Notes under the pieces: generated by a model
What the model saw: only the letters and a program-made list of their open reading frames with translations
Database searches by the model: none
What the model was told of the DNA's origin: nothing
Program-made: the position numbers and the translations under genes
Origin: Symbiodinium natans
Lineage: Eukaryota > Sar > Dinophyceae > Suessiales > Symbiodiniaceae
Direction of reading: 5' to 3'
Assembly: GCA_905221605.1 (NCBI GenBank)
Contig: CAJNDS010000247.1
Location: 616,638 to 680,637 of the forward strand
Length of the DNA: 64,000 bases
In this document: positions 28,137 through 37,047 of the stretch, piece after piece
How the letters are laid out: each line of letters opens with the position of its first letter
How positions within the stretch are numbered: the stretch's first letter is position 1

Positions 28137-30473
28137 ATGCTTCGCGGCGTTTGCATCCTCCTCGCCCTCCGCGCCGGCGCGGCCGAGCCCAACAGCGATG
28201 GGGTGCCGACTTGCGCCAAGAAGGGCGTCACTTACGTGAGCGACGTCAAGAGCACCCCCAATGCCGCCTGGCTCTACACCCCGAAGATGTGCCAGATGGC
28301 CTGCTACATCAACCCAACCTGCAAGCATTTCTCGTGGAAGGAGGACTCTTTCCCCGGCGGTGCCTGCAACCTTCTGGGAGAGGATGTGCAGGAGAAGGTC
28401 GATGAGAAGTCGTACAGCGGGCCAAAGGCCTGTGCGGGTGAGACCCCAGTGAACGCAGCGTCGATAACCAATGCTGCGAGCAATGTCGGCAACACGCTGA
28501 ACCAATTTGGCAAGGATCTTTTCCAGAAGGCAAACGAGGCTGGCAGCCAGTTGACCAGCCACATCACCAACCAGCTGAACCAGGCCGGGCAGGACATGGA
28601 CAAGTTTGGAAAGGATTTGACCCAGAAGATGAATCAAGCCAGCAGTGACCTGAACCAGAAGGCAAATGAGTTCCAGACCCAGGTCAACCAAGCTGGCCAG
28701 GATCTCACCCAGCAGGCAAATCAGGCCGTCAACGATCTGACCCAGATGGCCAATCAGGCCCACAGTGACCTGACCCAGAAGACACAGGAGTTGAACAGCG
28801 GCGCCAACGACTTGCAACAGCAGCTCGACCAGTTTGGAAAGGATTTGACCCAGAAGGCCAATCAAGCAAGCGCTGGCCTGAGCAGTGATTTGAGCCAGAA
28901 GGCAAAGGAGTTCCAGAGCCAGGTCAACCAGTTCCAGCAGGAAGTGGGCCAGCAGGCAAATAAGGTTGCGAACGATGTGGCCCAGCAGACCAATCAGGCC
29001 AGCAGTGCCCTGAGCCAGAAGGCAAATGAGCTTAACAGCCAGGCCAACCAGCTCGGGCAGGATCTGACCCAGCAGGTCAATCAGGTTGGGGACACTCTGA
29101 CCCAGAAGGCCAATCAGGCCGGCAGCGACCTGAGCCAGAAGGCAGACGAGCTCAACGGCCAGGTCAATCAGCAGGCCAGCCAGGTCGGTAGCTCGCTGAA
29201 CCAGCTCGGGCAGGATCTGACCAATCAGGCCAATCAAGTTGGGGATGCTCTGACCCAGAAGGTCAATCAAGCCAGCAGTGAGCTGAACCAGAAGGCCAAT
29301 GAGATCCAGGGCCAGGTCGACCAAGTCGGCCAGGATCTCACCCAGCAGGCAAATCAGGCCGCCAACGATCTGACCAAGCAGGCCAATCAGGTCAGCAGCG
29401 ACCTGACCCAGAAGGCAAAGGAGTTCAACAGCAACGGCCTCGATTTGCAACAACAACTCAATCAAGCAAGCGCTGGCCTGAGCAGTGATTTGAGCCAGAA
29501 GGCAAAGGAGTTGCAGAGCCATGTCAGCCAGTTGCAGCAGGAAGTGGGCCAGAAGGCAAACCAGATTGCGGACGATGTGGCCCAGCAGGCCAATCAGGCC
29601 AGCAGTGCCCTGAGCCAGAAGGCAAAGGAGTTCAACAGCCAGGCCAACGAGCTCAAACAGGATCTGACCCAACAGGCCAATCAGGTTGGGGACACTCTGA
29701 CCCAGAAGGCAAATCAGGTCAGCAGCGACCTGAGCCAGGAGGCCGACAACATCCACAGCGACGTCAATCAGCAGGCAATGAAGGTCGGCAGCGCGCTGAA
29801 CCAGCAGGTCAAGACGGCATCCGCCAACCTGGGAGCGGCGCCAGCGGCTCTGGGCGCCTCTCTGGGCGCCTCGCTGGACCAGGCCGGCAGCGACTTGACA
29901 CAGACGGCCAACGACGCGATGCAGTCTGCGGGAGTGCAGGCCAAGGAGGCCGCCGACCAGATGGGCGAGAAAGCCAACGAGATCCTCGGCTCCGCTCCGG
30001 GCAGCTCGGGTGGCGGTGGCGACAACACCATGACTTACGGCGTGCTCGGGGCCATCGCTGGGGCCTTTGCTATCGCGGGCGGTGCCTATTTCTTGACCGG
30101 AGATGAGAAGAAAAAGAAGAAGAAGTCCAAGCGTGCTGTCAGCGTGGACGCGGCGCCCATGATCGAGGAAGCGCCGGCGGTGCCGCAGCCACAGGTCACT
30201 TCACCACGGGCCTTCCCGCAGCAGTTCCAGAACCAGATCCAAAACGTGATGGCCTACGCCGGCCAGCAGATGCAGCAGATTCAGCAGAGGGTGCCTGTGC
30301 CACAATATTATCAGCAGGTGCCGCAGCAAACCCAGGTGGCCCAGGCCTACCAGCCTGCCGCCGCCTACCAGCCTGCCACCTACCAGCCCGCGACCTACCA
30401 GAGCGGCTACCAGGTGCCGGGGCAAAGTTCTGGCCTAGAACCTTCGTATACATCTCTCAAACCCACCAGATAA
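28137..30473 (+). CDS. secreted/membrane protein with PAN-like domain, LEA-like repeats and one TM helix
   Basis: Intact 778-residue ORF without introns. Residues 1-17 are a short hydrophobic signal peptide (MLRGVCILLALRAGAAE). Residues about 25-100 have spaced cysteines (CQMACYINPTCKHFSW, later ACNLLGE) as in PAN/Apple domains. From about 100 to 600 the chain is an Asn/Gln/Ala/Leu-rich amphipathic array of 11-residue units (for example DLTQQANQAVN), as in LEA group 3 or apolipoprotein-like helices. A block of about 125 residues is duplicated at a 200-residue offset (242-365 and 442-565). One membrane helix follows (YGVLGAIAGAFAIAGGAYFL), then a KKKKKKSK stop-transfer and a Q/P/Y-rich tail (YQPATYQPATY). 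Predicted topology: repeats outside, tail in cytosol. Function unknown; binding to lipid, membrane or ice-type surfaces is only a guess. ATG at 28137 is the first in frame with the signal peptide. Confidence 0.9.
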   Translation: MLRGVCILLALRAGAAEPNSDGVPTCAKKGVTYVSDVKSTPNAAWLYTPKMCQMACYINPTCKHFSWKEDSFPGGACNLLGEDVQEKVDEKSYSGPKACAGETPVNAASITNAASNVGNTLNQFGKDLFQKANEAGSQLTSHITNQLNQAGQDMDKFGKDLTQKMNQASSDLNQKANEFQTQVNQAGQDLTQQANQAVNDLTQMANQAHSDLTQKTQELNSGANDLQQQLDQFGKDLTQKANQASAGLSSDLSQKAKEFQSQVNQFQQEVGQQANKVANDVAQQTNQASSALSQKANELNSQANQLGQDLTQQVNQVGDTLTQKANQAGSDLSQKADELNGQVNQQASQVGSSLNQLGQDLTNQANQVGDALTQKVNQASSELNQKANEIQGQVDQVGQDLTQQANQAANDLTKQANQVSSDLTQKAKEFNSNGLDLQQQLNQASAGLSSDLSQKAKELQSHVSQLQQEVGQKANQIADDVAQQANQASSALSQKAKEFNSQANELKQDLTQQANQVGDTLTQKANQVSSDLSQEADNIHSDVNQQAMKVGSALNQQVKTASANLGAAPAALGASLGASLDQAGSDLTQTANDAMQSAGVQAKEAADQMGEKANEILGSAPGSSGGGGDNTMTYGVLGAIAGAFAIAGGAYFLTGDEKKKKKKSKRAVSVDAAPMIEEAPAVPQPQVTSPRAFPQQFQNQIQNVMAYAGQQMQQIQQRVPVPQYYQQVPQQTQVAQAYQPAAAYQPATYQPATYQSGYQVPGQSSGLEPSYTSLKPTR

Positions 30474-30693
30474 GCACCCTTGGCAAATCTGTTTAAACCT
30501 TTCTCAAACTTCTGTAGCGCCTTGTCCCAGCCCTTGGAATCAGGTCCCAATGGCGTGAGCTGCAGACCACACGAAGAACACTTGATTCGGCCGGTTTGAG
30601 CAATGCCTCACTGATCATTGAACTGTCATTTTCCCTCACTGAGGCGATCCGGTACCAAGGCTGACCCATTGTCAGTCTTCCCGGCGCCACAGA

Positions 30694-30800
30694 TGATGTG
30701 GCACACGCTCAAAGCCCCAAAAGTGCCGTCAGCCTGCCTGCAAGATTGCAAGGGTGCGGTGGTCAATTGGTCTGATCAAGGATCGAATGCAGGTTCCTAG
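30694..30800 (+). CDS. candidate terminal exon, unknown protein
   Basis: Acceptor GGCGCCACAG. Frame reads MMWHTLKAPKVPSACLQDCK and GAVVNWSDQGSNAGS. The CLQDC spacing recalls a PAN-type core, weakly. Confidence 0.4.
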
Positions 30801-31005
30801 GCAGAGGTCAGTTTTAGGTTTTTTTTTCGGGGGTTTGGTCAAGAACGCCGATTAGCAAGGAGCGGGTTTCTGTCCTCTTTGAAGGTTTGCGTTTGGGGTT
30901 GGAGTGGTTAAGGAGTTGTTTGGAATCAGGCCGTTCCTGAAGCCAACATCGGTGTGAGGCCATGGCCCAGGTCACTCTTCTCCGGCCCCCACCCCCCCTC
31001 CCCAG

Positions 31006-31120
31006 GATGGCTCCCAAACATAGCAACCCCCAGAGAAAGACTTGCACCAGGCTGGCGAGAACCGAGTGCAGGCCGGCTGAGGACCGGACACCTCACATGG
31101 AGTTGGGGCCGGGGCTGTGG
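31006..31120 (+). CDS. candidate internal exon, basic protein
   Basis: 115 nt between pyrimidine-rich acceptor CCCCCTCCCCAG and donor TGTGG/GTAACG. Frame reads MAPKHSNPQRKTCTRLARTE, CRPAEDRTPHMELGP. Strong splice signals. Confidence 0.5.
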
Positions 31121-31248
31121 GTAACGTTCTCTAAATCATGGTCCTGTGTCGGGTACCCTAAATATGTTTAGGGTTTAGGGATGTTTAGGGTTTGGCCGCA
31201 CCCTAACCTATGTAGGCCCTTGCGACATTATATATATATATATATATT

Positions 31249-31563
31249 ATGTACATTTTTCCACCGGGTTTTAAGGGCCATCCTAGCAACGGTTGCCTCC
31301 GAAGGGTGCAAAGGCTGACGGTAGCGTCGGAGCGATGGGTGCGTTGTTCGGCCCATTATTGGCACCTTTATGTAAGGCAACCTAATTCTGTAAAAAACTT
31401 CACAGGCGCCTGTACATGGGGGGACCCTAGGTTGTTGAACAGTCCCCAGATAGCTCAGACTTGCAGCAGGAGTGGCGACAGCTTTCCCGCAACAGTGTGC
31501 GGGAAGTTCACCAAGAGTCTTGTACAGCACGTCCAGTCGGCCAGTCAGTGCTGGTATAGTTGA
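31249..31563 (+). CDS. candidate ORF, strand uncertain
   Basis: 104-codon ATG-started frame (HPSNGCLRRVQRLTVASER). The opposite strand has a 117-codon frame, so neither is secure. Confidence 0.3.
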   Translation: MYIFPPGFKGHPSNGCLRRVQRLTVASERWVRCSAHYWHLYVRQPNSVKNFTGACTWGDPRLLNSPQIAQTCSRSGDSFPATVCGKFTKSLVQHVQSASQCWYS

Positions 31564-31708
31564 TGAAGCATGCATGAGCACCTCTGTTGCACATGAATTT
31601 TGTCATCTGGGCGTGATCCGAAGACCGATGAGGTTGGTTCATGTTATCTTCACGGTCGTATTTATTTTGCTGAAGTCCTCAGACAGTTCTGCCAGAGAGG
31701 CGTGGTAG
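31560..31708 (+). CDS. candidate terminal exon, unknown protein
   Basis: Frame reads DEACMSTSVAHEFCHLGVIR, RPMRLVHVIFTVVFILLKSS and a stop; a probable hydrophobic helix. Confidence 0.4.
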
Positions 31709-31737
31709 AGCAACTCTCCTGGCACAACTTGTAGCAG

Positions 31738-31823
31738 ACCGCGATGCTGTAGACTTGAGCAAAAGCTGGCACGCCGAGTCAACGGCCCTTCTTTCCACAG
31801 CGCCGGGTCTCAATTGGCAGTAG
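31738..31823 (+). CDS. candidate terminal exon, unknown protein
   Basis: After TTGTAGCAG the frame reads DRDAVDLSKSWHAESTALLS and TAPGLNWQ, then a stop. Confidence 0.4.
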
Positions 31824-31992
31824 CTATTTGCTTATGGTGTCATCTCTCACGTACTGACTCAACACGGCATAACATGACGATGTTGTGACTGTGACTGCTA
31901 CATCATCGATGTTGTGATGGCTACGGTCCCGTGTCTGAAAGTGGGTGCACATGGTGACTAGCCGTTAAACTGAACGATTTTTGGGGTTTTCG

Positions 31993-32121
31993 GACAAAAC
32001 AGTGACAACAGAAATTCTATTTCTACTGTGGAGCGTGTGCACATTCGGAAACTCGCTTCGAGACTCCATGCTTATGGCACGACTTCGCGCGGCGTGTCGC
32101 GACTTCACACGCTTCCCTTGA
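31993..32121 (+). CDS. candidate terminal exon, unknown protein
   Basis: Frame reads DKTVTTEILFLLWSVCTFGN, SLRDSMLMARLRAACRDFTR and a stop. Acceptor may be ACAAAACAG or GTGACAACAG. Confidence 0.45.
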   Translation, partial: DKTVTTEILFLLWSVCTFGNSLRDSMLMARLRAACRDFTRFP

Positions 32122-32339
32122 AGAGGTCGGCTAAAGCTCAGGTTTGGAACAGACGGCCGGGTAGTGCGAGGCATTTTTGACCCTGCAGGCGCAGATCCCG
32201 TCGCTGCTGCTGAGGTGGCAATCTAAGCTGTGGCAAGGAGGGTGGATGCTGACGTGTTTTTTTGAATCTATTTTTGTTTTGACAGCGCCTTTTCAAGAAT
32301 TGAATCCTCCCGCGGAGCTGCACGCCTCTTCCCATCTTC

Positions 32340-32699
32340 GTGGCACTCGCCTGCCATGCAAACCAAACTCGCTCACAAATCCACTGGCACGAGCCTTTGG
32401 ATGAACCGCCCGTGTGGGTTCTGAGCTTTAGACTGCGCAAGAGATGGGGGCCTGAACTAGGGTTGGTTCGGGGTGCCGTGCTCCCAGAACACTCCCTAAA
32501 TTCGAAACCCTTCCCCCTACTACGCCCAAAACCCCCCCAAATGACTTTCGAGCTGGGCTGCTCGAAGCACAGGTTCCAGACGCGTCTTATCAAGTTAAGC
32601 CTTAAGAGGGAAGGGTTCTGGATAGACCGCAGACTCTTCCGGCGTTGCCATTCAACTTGCAGACATGGCCCTCCTCAACCCTCAGCCCGTAGCCCTTGA
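32340..32699 (+). CDS. candidate coding stretch, frame uncertain
   Basis: Frame with IHWHEPLDEPPVWVLSFRLR. An overlapping + frame (32177-32404) and an antisense frame are also open. Confidence 0.3.
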   Translation: MALACHANQTRSQIHWHEPLDEPPVWVLSFRLRKRWGPELGLVRGAVLPEHSLNSKPFPLLRPKPPQMTFELGCSKHRFQTRLIKLSLKREGFWIDRRLFRRCHSTCRHGPPQPSARSP

Positions 32700-32706
32700 A
32701 CCCTAA
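32633..32706 (+). CDS. candidate exon, unknown protein
   Basis: After TAGACCGCAG the frame reads SSGVAIQLADMALLNPQPVA; the last codons merge into telomere-like sequence. Confidence 0.4.
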
Positions 32707-32779
32707 ACCCTGATCCCTCCTTTTGCCCTATGAACCGTCGAAACCCTCAAGCCCTCAACCCAGAGTAACCGAGTTCCAG

Positions 32780-32846
32780 GGTCTCGTTTCTGAGGCCGCT
32801 CTGGCGCCTTGCGACCGCGAAAGAGCTCGGAAACTCACAAGGGGCT
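32780..32846 (+). CDS. candidate internal exon, unknown protein
   Basis: After GAGTTCCAG the frame reads GLVSEAALAPCDRERARKLT; a GC donor near GGG/GCTAGG is possible. Confidence 0.45.
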
Positions 32847-32973
32847 AGGGCGAGAGATGGCTTCGGGTTTCGGATTTCGGGATTGAGGGGTTTTGGGACT
32901 CTGGGACTCTGGGAGTTTCAGGGCCGAGGCACAAAGAGTCCCAGTTGTGTAGAGCTTCTTTTCTGACGTACAG

Positions 32974-33150
32974 TGTCGGCTGAACACGAAGTGCCAGTAT
33001 CAGCCGGAGACATATCCTAGACCTGACCGGAGCGGAGCCCTACACCCACAGCTGAAAGAAGCACGATGCCAAGCCCCAAGCCTTGAATCCCCACAGCTGA
33101 AAGCCGGAACCTCACGACTCAAGGAGGCTCTGACAGACCCCAAGGCCGTT
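32974..33150 (+). CDS. candidate internal exon, unknown protein
   Basis: 177 nt, 59 codons, between acceptor TTCTGACGTACAG and donor CCGTT/GTATGA. Frame reads CRLNTKCQYQPETYPRPDRS, GALHPQLKEARCQAPSLESP and on. Clean phase-0 exon. Confidence 0.55.
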
Positions 33151-33182
33151 GTATGATGATTATGATGCCACTGTGTCTTGAG

Positions 33183-33397
33183 TTGCAAACCCCTGCGGCA
33201 TTCTGCAAGCAGTGTCGCGTGATGTCTCGCCTGTCAAGGATCTGGATGAAATGGGCCAAGATAGTTGCGCAGCAGGAGGGACACTGGAACATTGTGTGTC
33301 AGAAGATGAACGAGTGCAGACTTTTATGCCAAGCACGTTTTGCGCCGAGATGAACCATGGCACACTTTTTCCACCGCTCATGCCATGCATGTCGTAG
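33183..33397 (+). CDS. candidate terminal exon, unknown protein
   Basis: Frame reads NPCGILQAVSRDVSPVKDLD, EMGQDSCAAGGTLEHCVSED and on to a stop at 33395. Confidence 0.45.
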
Positions 33398-33415
33398 TGT
33401 ATCAGCACGTAAGCC

Positions 33416-33706
33416 TTGGCGGCGGCTTCGCGACGAACGACATACTTCAATCTTGTATGGGTGCACGCAGCATCAGGATCTGTCATGATGCAGCCTAACA
33501 TGGATGTTAATTCCTGCACGGGTACGGGCTCCTGGCTGCTCTTGGGCATTGTGCACCCTCGACTAGTGATGCACAGATTGCCACATGGCTGCCACATGGC
33601 CAGCTCAATAGTACACTGTACCTTCCTGGGAGCTCCCACACACAAGTTCATGCATCGCGGGATCTTTGACTTCTTCACGCGGCCTGGCGTATGCACAGAG
33701 GGCTAG
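33416..33706 (+). CDS. candidate coding stretch, strand uncertain
   Basis: Frame with NMDVNSCTGTGSWLLLGIVH. A 178-codon antisense frame (33696-33160) competes with it. Confidence 0.3.
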   Translation: MAAASRRTTYFNLVWVHAASGSVMMQPNMDVNSCTGTGSWLLLGIVHPRLVMHRLPHGCHMASSIVHCTFLGAPTHKFMHRGIFDFFTRPGVCTEG

Positions 33707-33886
33707 ATAGGGGAGTACTTCACACAACAGCCGCTGCAGACGAAGTCTGGCGACGGAGCCGTCGTCCAGGCCGTCGATGAGGCGAAACCACAAGCTCATG
33801 AATCTGGTGGTTCTCGGTGGGTATCGCGTTCTCAGCAGGCTTCTTTTTCTTCTTTTGCTCCTTGGCGAGTCTTCCCCAACCCTTGA
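33707..33886 (+). CDS. candidate terminal exon, Gln/Ser-rich
   Basis: Frame reads EYFTQQPLQTKSGDGAVVQA, VDEAKPQAHESGGSRWVSRS and on to a stop. Very protein-like composition, no start codon, so it depends on splicing. Confidence 0.5.
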   Translation: MGEYFTQQPLQTKSGDGAVVQAVDEAKPQAHESGGSRWVSRSQQASFSSFAPWRVFPNP

Positions 33887-34032
33887 CCTCACAGCCCCCA
33901 TCTGCATGAACACCAGCGCTCGATCATGGCTTTGTGAGTATGTAGCATTCTCAGGTCAGTCTACGAGCTTTGCAAATGGGGAAGGCGGTCAAGCATACTC
34001 AAAACTTCCGGTTTGCCATAAGTGAAATCTAG

Positions 34033-34255
34033 TCGGAGCTTAGCAAGAAGGTTCAATTCACTGAGTTGGGCAACTCATAGAAGAAAGACTGAACGTGTCC
34101 AAGTGGCGGTCCGAAAGCCTCAAAGAAAGGGCATACTTGAACCGCATGTAGTCACACCTCTTCAGCGGCGAAAGGCGCGCCCCAACACGGGGCGCCAGGC
34201 AGCTTTGGCAAAGGAGGCTCCCGCTGGGGGGCTATGGGAGCTCAGGAGTTTGAGG
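34033..34255 (+). CDS. candidate internal exon, basic protein
   Basis: Frame reads RRKTERVQVAVRKPQRKGIL, EPHVVTPLQRRKARPNTGRQ and on to donor TGAGG/GTCCAA. Highly basic. Confidence 0.55.
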
Positions 34256-34312
34256 GTCCAAGTCTTAGGTTTTGAGGACGTGGGTGTCAACGTGCCAGAG
34301 CACCTTTCTCAG

Positions 34313-34404
34313 CATTGAATGCATTTGAAAAGTGTGCTCTGCTCCAGCGTGTGGTAACAGAACCGTTTCGGAGCTTGAGGTTCGACAGGGCTCATGAATC
34401 TTAG
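34313..34404 (+). CDS. candidate terminal exon, unknown protein
   Basis: Pyrimidine-rich acceptor CACCTTTCTCAG, frame LNAFEKCALLQRVVTEPFRS and LRFDRAHES, stop at 34402. Confidence 0.5.
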
Positions 34405-34511
34405 GGGCTACTTAGGGAAAAAAAAGGACTATATAAGGTAGATACAGGGGTTGTATAGGGGAATAAGATTCAGGGTCCCTTCTAGGGGTCCCTCCTTAGA
34501 CCCCTTCATCC

Positions 34512-34602
34512 ATGAGTGCAGCCTCCATGAAAGGCCCCCAGGGCTCGTCCGGAGCGGCCTGTGGCAAAGGCCTGATACAAAGGGCCACTCAGGATTTCAA
34601 CG
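34512..34602 (+). CDS. candidate exon ending at a telomeric C array
   Basis: Frame MSAASMKGPQGSSGAACGKG then LIQRATQDFN; ends AACG/GCCCTAAA, a GC donor formed with the array 34602-34672. Another frame is also open. Confidence 0.35.
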
Positions 34603-34679
34603 GCCCTAAACCCTAAACCCGAAAACCCTAAACCCTAAAACCCTAAACCCTAAACCCTAAACCCTAACCCTAATTTCAG

Positions 34680-34770
34680 AAGTTTGGAAAACAGTTCAAA
34701 AAAGTGGCTCCCGACGGCCATGACTTGGGGTTTGTGTCTAGGAGCCTTACGGACTTTCACTTTTGTTGAG
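34680..34770 (+). CDS. candidate exon following a telomeric C array
   Basis: The array ends CCCTAATTTCAG, a good acceptor. Frame reads KFGKQFKKVAPDGHDLGFVS. A second frame (WLPTAMTWGLCLGALRTF) would instead fit the phase of 34512-34602. Confidence 0.45.
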
Positions 34771-34914
34771 GGACTCCCTTACTTGCGTAGTTGGGCCATA
34801 TAAGGTCCCTGACCTTGTTTGAAGGGTTTGAAGTATGGGGCCTTGAGTTTAATAGGGTATTTCAGGGTATATCATGCAAGGGTCACAAATTAAGGGCCCA
34901 CGTCAAGGGACCAT

Positions 34915-35142
34915 GTGACTACCCTAAGAACTAATTTCCCTCAGTGGGGCAGTGTAGGGGTGGACACTGTATTCCCTATCCGGGACTCATGTATTCCCTC
35001 TCCGCGACTCATGTGTCACTTGGATGGTTGGATTGCGAGCGCCCAAAATGGTTTGCTGCATTGGCATGTCCGGCCCTGCTGGGCAACCTCCACCTTGACT
35101 TCGTACCTGGCCTTTGAATTGAATCCTAGAGCTGTCTGCTAG
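34915..35142 (+). CDS. candidate coding stretch, unknown protein
   Basis: Frame reads MCHLDGWIASAQNGLLHWHV, RPCWATSTLTSYLAFELNP and a stop. A 24-bp direct repeat lies at its 5' end (ACTCATGTATTCCCTATCC type). Confidence 0.35.
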   Translation: MTTLRTNFPQWGSVGVDTVFPIRDSCIPSPRLMCHLDGWIASAQNGLLHWHVRPCWATSTLTSYLAFELNPRAVC

Positions 35143-35152
35143 TATACGCTAC

Positions 35153-35202
35153 ACCTAACCCTAAACCCTAAACCCTAAACCCTAAACCCTAAACCCTAAA
35201 CC
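35153..35202. repeat. interstitial telomeric repeats, CCCTAAA orientation
   Basis: About seven units upstream of the exon at 35235. Confidence 0.95.
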
Positions 35203-35234
35203 TCTAGATCCCAAACTCTGCGGCCTTTCTCCAG

Positions 35235-35460
35235 GCCAAAGCGCCTTCTAAGAGCAGCGACCGGCAGGCTTGCCTCAGATGGGGCTTAGGGGCTTGAAGG
35301 GTCAAGGGTTTAGGGTTTAGGGTTTAGGGTTTAGGGTTTAGGGTTTAGGGTTTAGGGTTTCAGGGCCTTAAGGGCCTCAAGGGCCTCATGGCTGCCATTG
35401 CATGGGATCTATGTCTGTTGCGTGTTTCGCTGGTGTTTGTGTATACATAGAAAAACAGTC
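35235..35460 (+). CDS. candidate two-exon unit with telomeric GC-AG intron
   Basis: Exon 1 (35235-35291, 19 codons) follows CTTTCTCCAG and reads AKAPSKSSDRQACLRWGLG. The intron 35292-35363 (72 nt) starts GC, is mostly TTTAGGG and ends GGGTTTCAG. Exon 2 continues in phase: GLKGLKGLMAAIAWDLCLLR and VSLVFVYT, then a stop near 35450. Hydrophobic C-terminus. Confidence 0.5.
35292..35363 (+). repeat. telomeric (TTTAGGG)n array, proposed GC-AG intron
   Basis: GCTTGAAGGGTCAAG then pure TTTAGGG units, ending TTTCAG. Confidence 0.55.
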
Positions 35461-35494
35461 ATATCTATGGATATAGCTACAACATGCGTACATA

Positions 35495-36460
35495 TATACA
35501 TACGTATGTTTGTCCGTATATATATATATATGCACACACGCATACATAAAAATGCACATGTACATACACATATACATATGTATGCACATACAAATACATA
35601 CACACGTGTATATGCATAGCTACATATATATGTATAGAATGATGTATGTGCAGTACAGTATGAAGTAGAGTATGGAGTAAAGAGTACAGGGAACACAAAC
35701 GGGTATAGAGAGTATAAAGGCAATACAGGGAGAGTGGGAGGACAGAGGGTGCCGAGTATACAGAGCGTACAGAGTAAACAGAGTATAAATAAACCGTATA
35801 GAGTGTATAGAGTATACAGCAGACTGTAGTAAAGCATCAGAAAACAATAGAACATGATTAAATTAAGAAGGTTTGGTTCTCTAACATAGTGGAATGCAAA
35901 ATCTTATACCTGACGATACGCTATCCCGCTATCATAGAATGCCAGAAAGGCAGTATGTTCTTTCAAGAGAATAGCAAGCGAACTGACATACGACGACATA
36001 GCACAGCATAGAAAAGTAGACCTGAGTATGATATATGGTTTAGGATCATGCCATCTCAGGTAAGAAAACTTAATGCATGTGTTATAGCATGACATCTTCG
36101 GATCTTGTTATGTGTATATGTGTACATATATATTAGTATCAATAGAAATATAGTTTTAAAGATAAAGAAAATTACAAACAAAAAGAGACAGAAAGAAATA
36201 CAGAAGGAAAGAAAGAACGAAAGAAATAAAGGAAAACAACAACGAAAGAAATAAACAAAAGAAGACAAATAAATAAATATAAGATCTGAATATACATATA
36301 GAGATAAATAGGAATATAAAAGTAAATAAATGAACACATACATATATATATATATGCATACATACATACATGCATACATACATACATACATATACGTGCG
36401 TGCGTGCGTGGGTGGGTGGGTGGGTGGGTGGGTGGGTGGGTGGGTGTGTGTGTGTGTCAG
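35495..36460. repeat. simple-repeat-rich, AT-rich stretch
   Basis: TA, CATA and AAAG-type repeats, then CATA (36358-36393), TGCG, TGGG (36409-36445) and TG runs. Open frames here are low-complexity artefacts. Confidence 0.85.
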
Positions 36461-36463
36461 CAG

Positions 36464-36600
36464 GAAGCAAGCTCCCAGAAAGCGGGCTCACGGTCTCTAG
36501 CCTTCCGCAAGCTCAGAGATCATATCGGTCCCCCAAGAGTATTGGTTTGTTTTCAGCTCGCAGTCGTTGGGATCGCAGCCGTCAGTAGAGCAGGCCCTAG
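36464..36600 (+). CDS. candidate exon, unknown protein
   Basis: After TGTGTCAGCAG the frame reads EASSQKAGSRSLAFRKLRDH, IGPPRVLVCFQLAVVGIAAV and on. A second frame is also open. Confidence 0.4.
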
Positions 36601-36755
36601 ACCCTAAACCTTAAACCTAAACCATGAAGCTGCTCAGAGAAGGCGAAGCAACTATCCTTGAATCCTGAAGTGAGCAATCAGGGCTGCTTTGCAAAAGCTG
36701 GGCTAATGTTGAGGGAACTTCGAGTTTCCTCACCCCCGCCTTTTTGGGGCCTCTT

Positions 36756-37028
36756 ATGAGCCCTCTGAAGCGGAAGAGCCTGTGCCAGGATTGGAACGCG
36801 CGGTCACGCGCGATGCTTGCGCAGATGGGCTCGGTGCTTGGAGGAACCTTCGCACGATTGTGTGACTGTGCTCTACTCTTTCTCAGTATACTTGTCTGTG
36901 CGGATGTTCCTCTAAACGAATCACAGTTTGTGTCAGCAGGTGAGCTATCTGAAAGACTGATGGCCTCCCCAGATCCAGCTCAAAGCCTGGTGGGTAAACG
37001 AAGTTGCCAGACCGTCTTAGCTCCATAG
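36756..37028 (+). CDS. candidate ORF with one hydrophobic segment
   Basis: ATG-started MSPLKRKSLCQDWNARSRAM, then a hydrophobic helix (LCDCALLFLSILVCA) and NESQFVSAGELSERLMASP to a stop. Could be an upstream exon of the next gene, but phases are not compatible without splicing. Confidence 0.35.
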   Translation: MSPLKRKSLCQDWNARSRAMLAQMGSVLGGTFARLCDCALLFLSILVCADVPLNESQFVSAGELSERLMASPDPAQSLVGKRSCQTVLAP

Positions 37029-37047
37029 GACTGTAGGACTCGGTGCC

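Noticed and set aside
28026-29756. 576-codon minus-strand ORF of LIGLLGQ repeats
   Set aside because: It is the antisense shadow of the 11-codon repeats of the 28137-30473 gene, which has a signal peptide, a cysteine domain and a TM helix on the + strand.
33160-33696. 178-codon minus-strand ORF with ATG
   Set aside because: Competing + strand blocks at 33183-33397 and 33416-33706 look as natural and fit the one-strand layout; not fully excluded.
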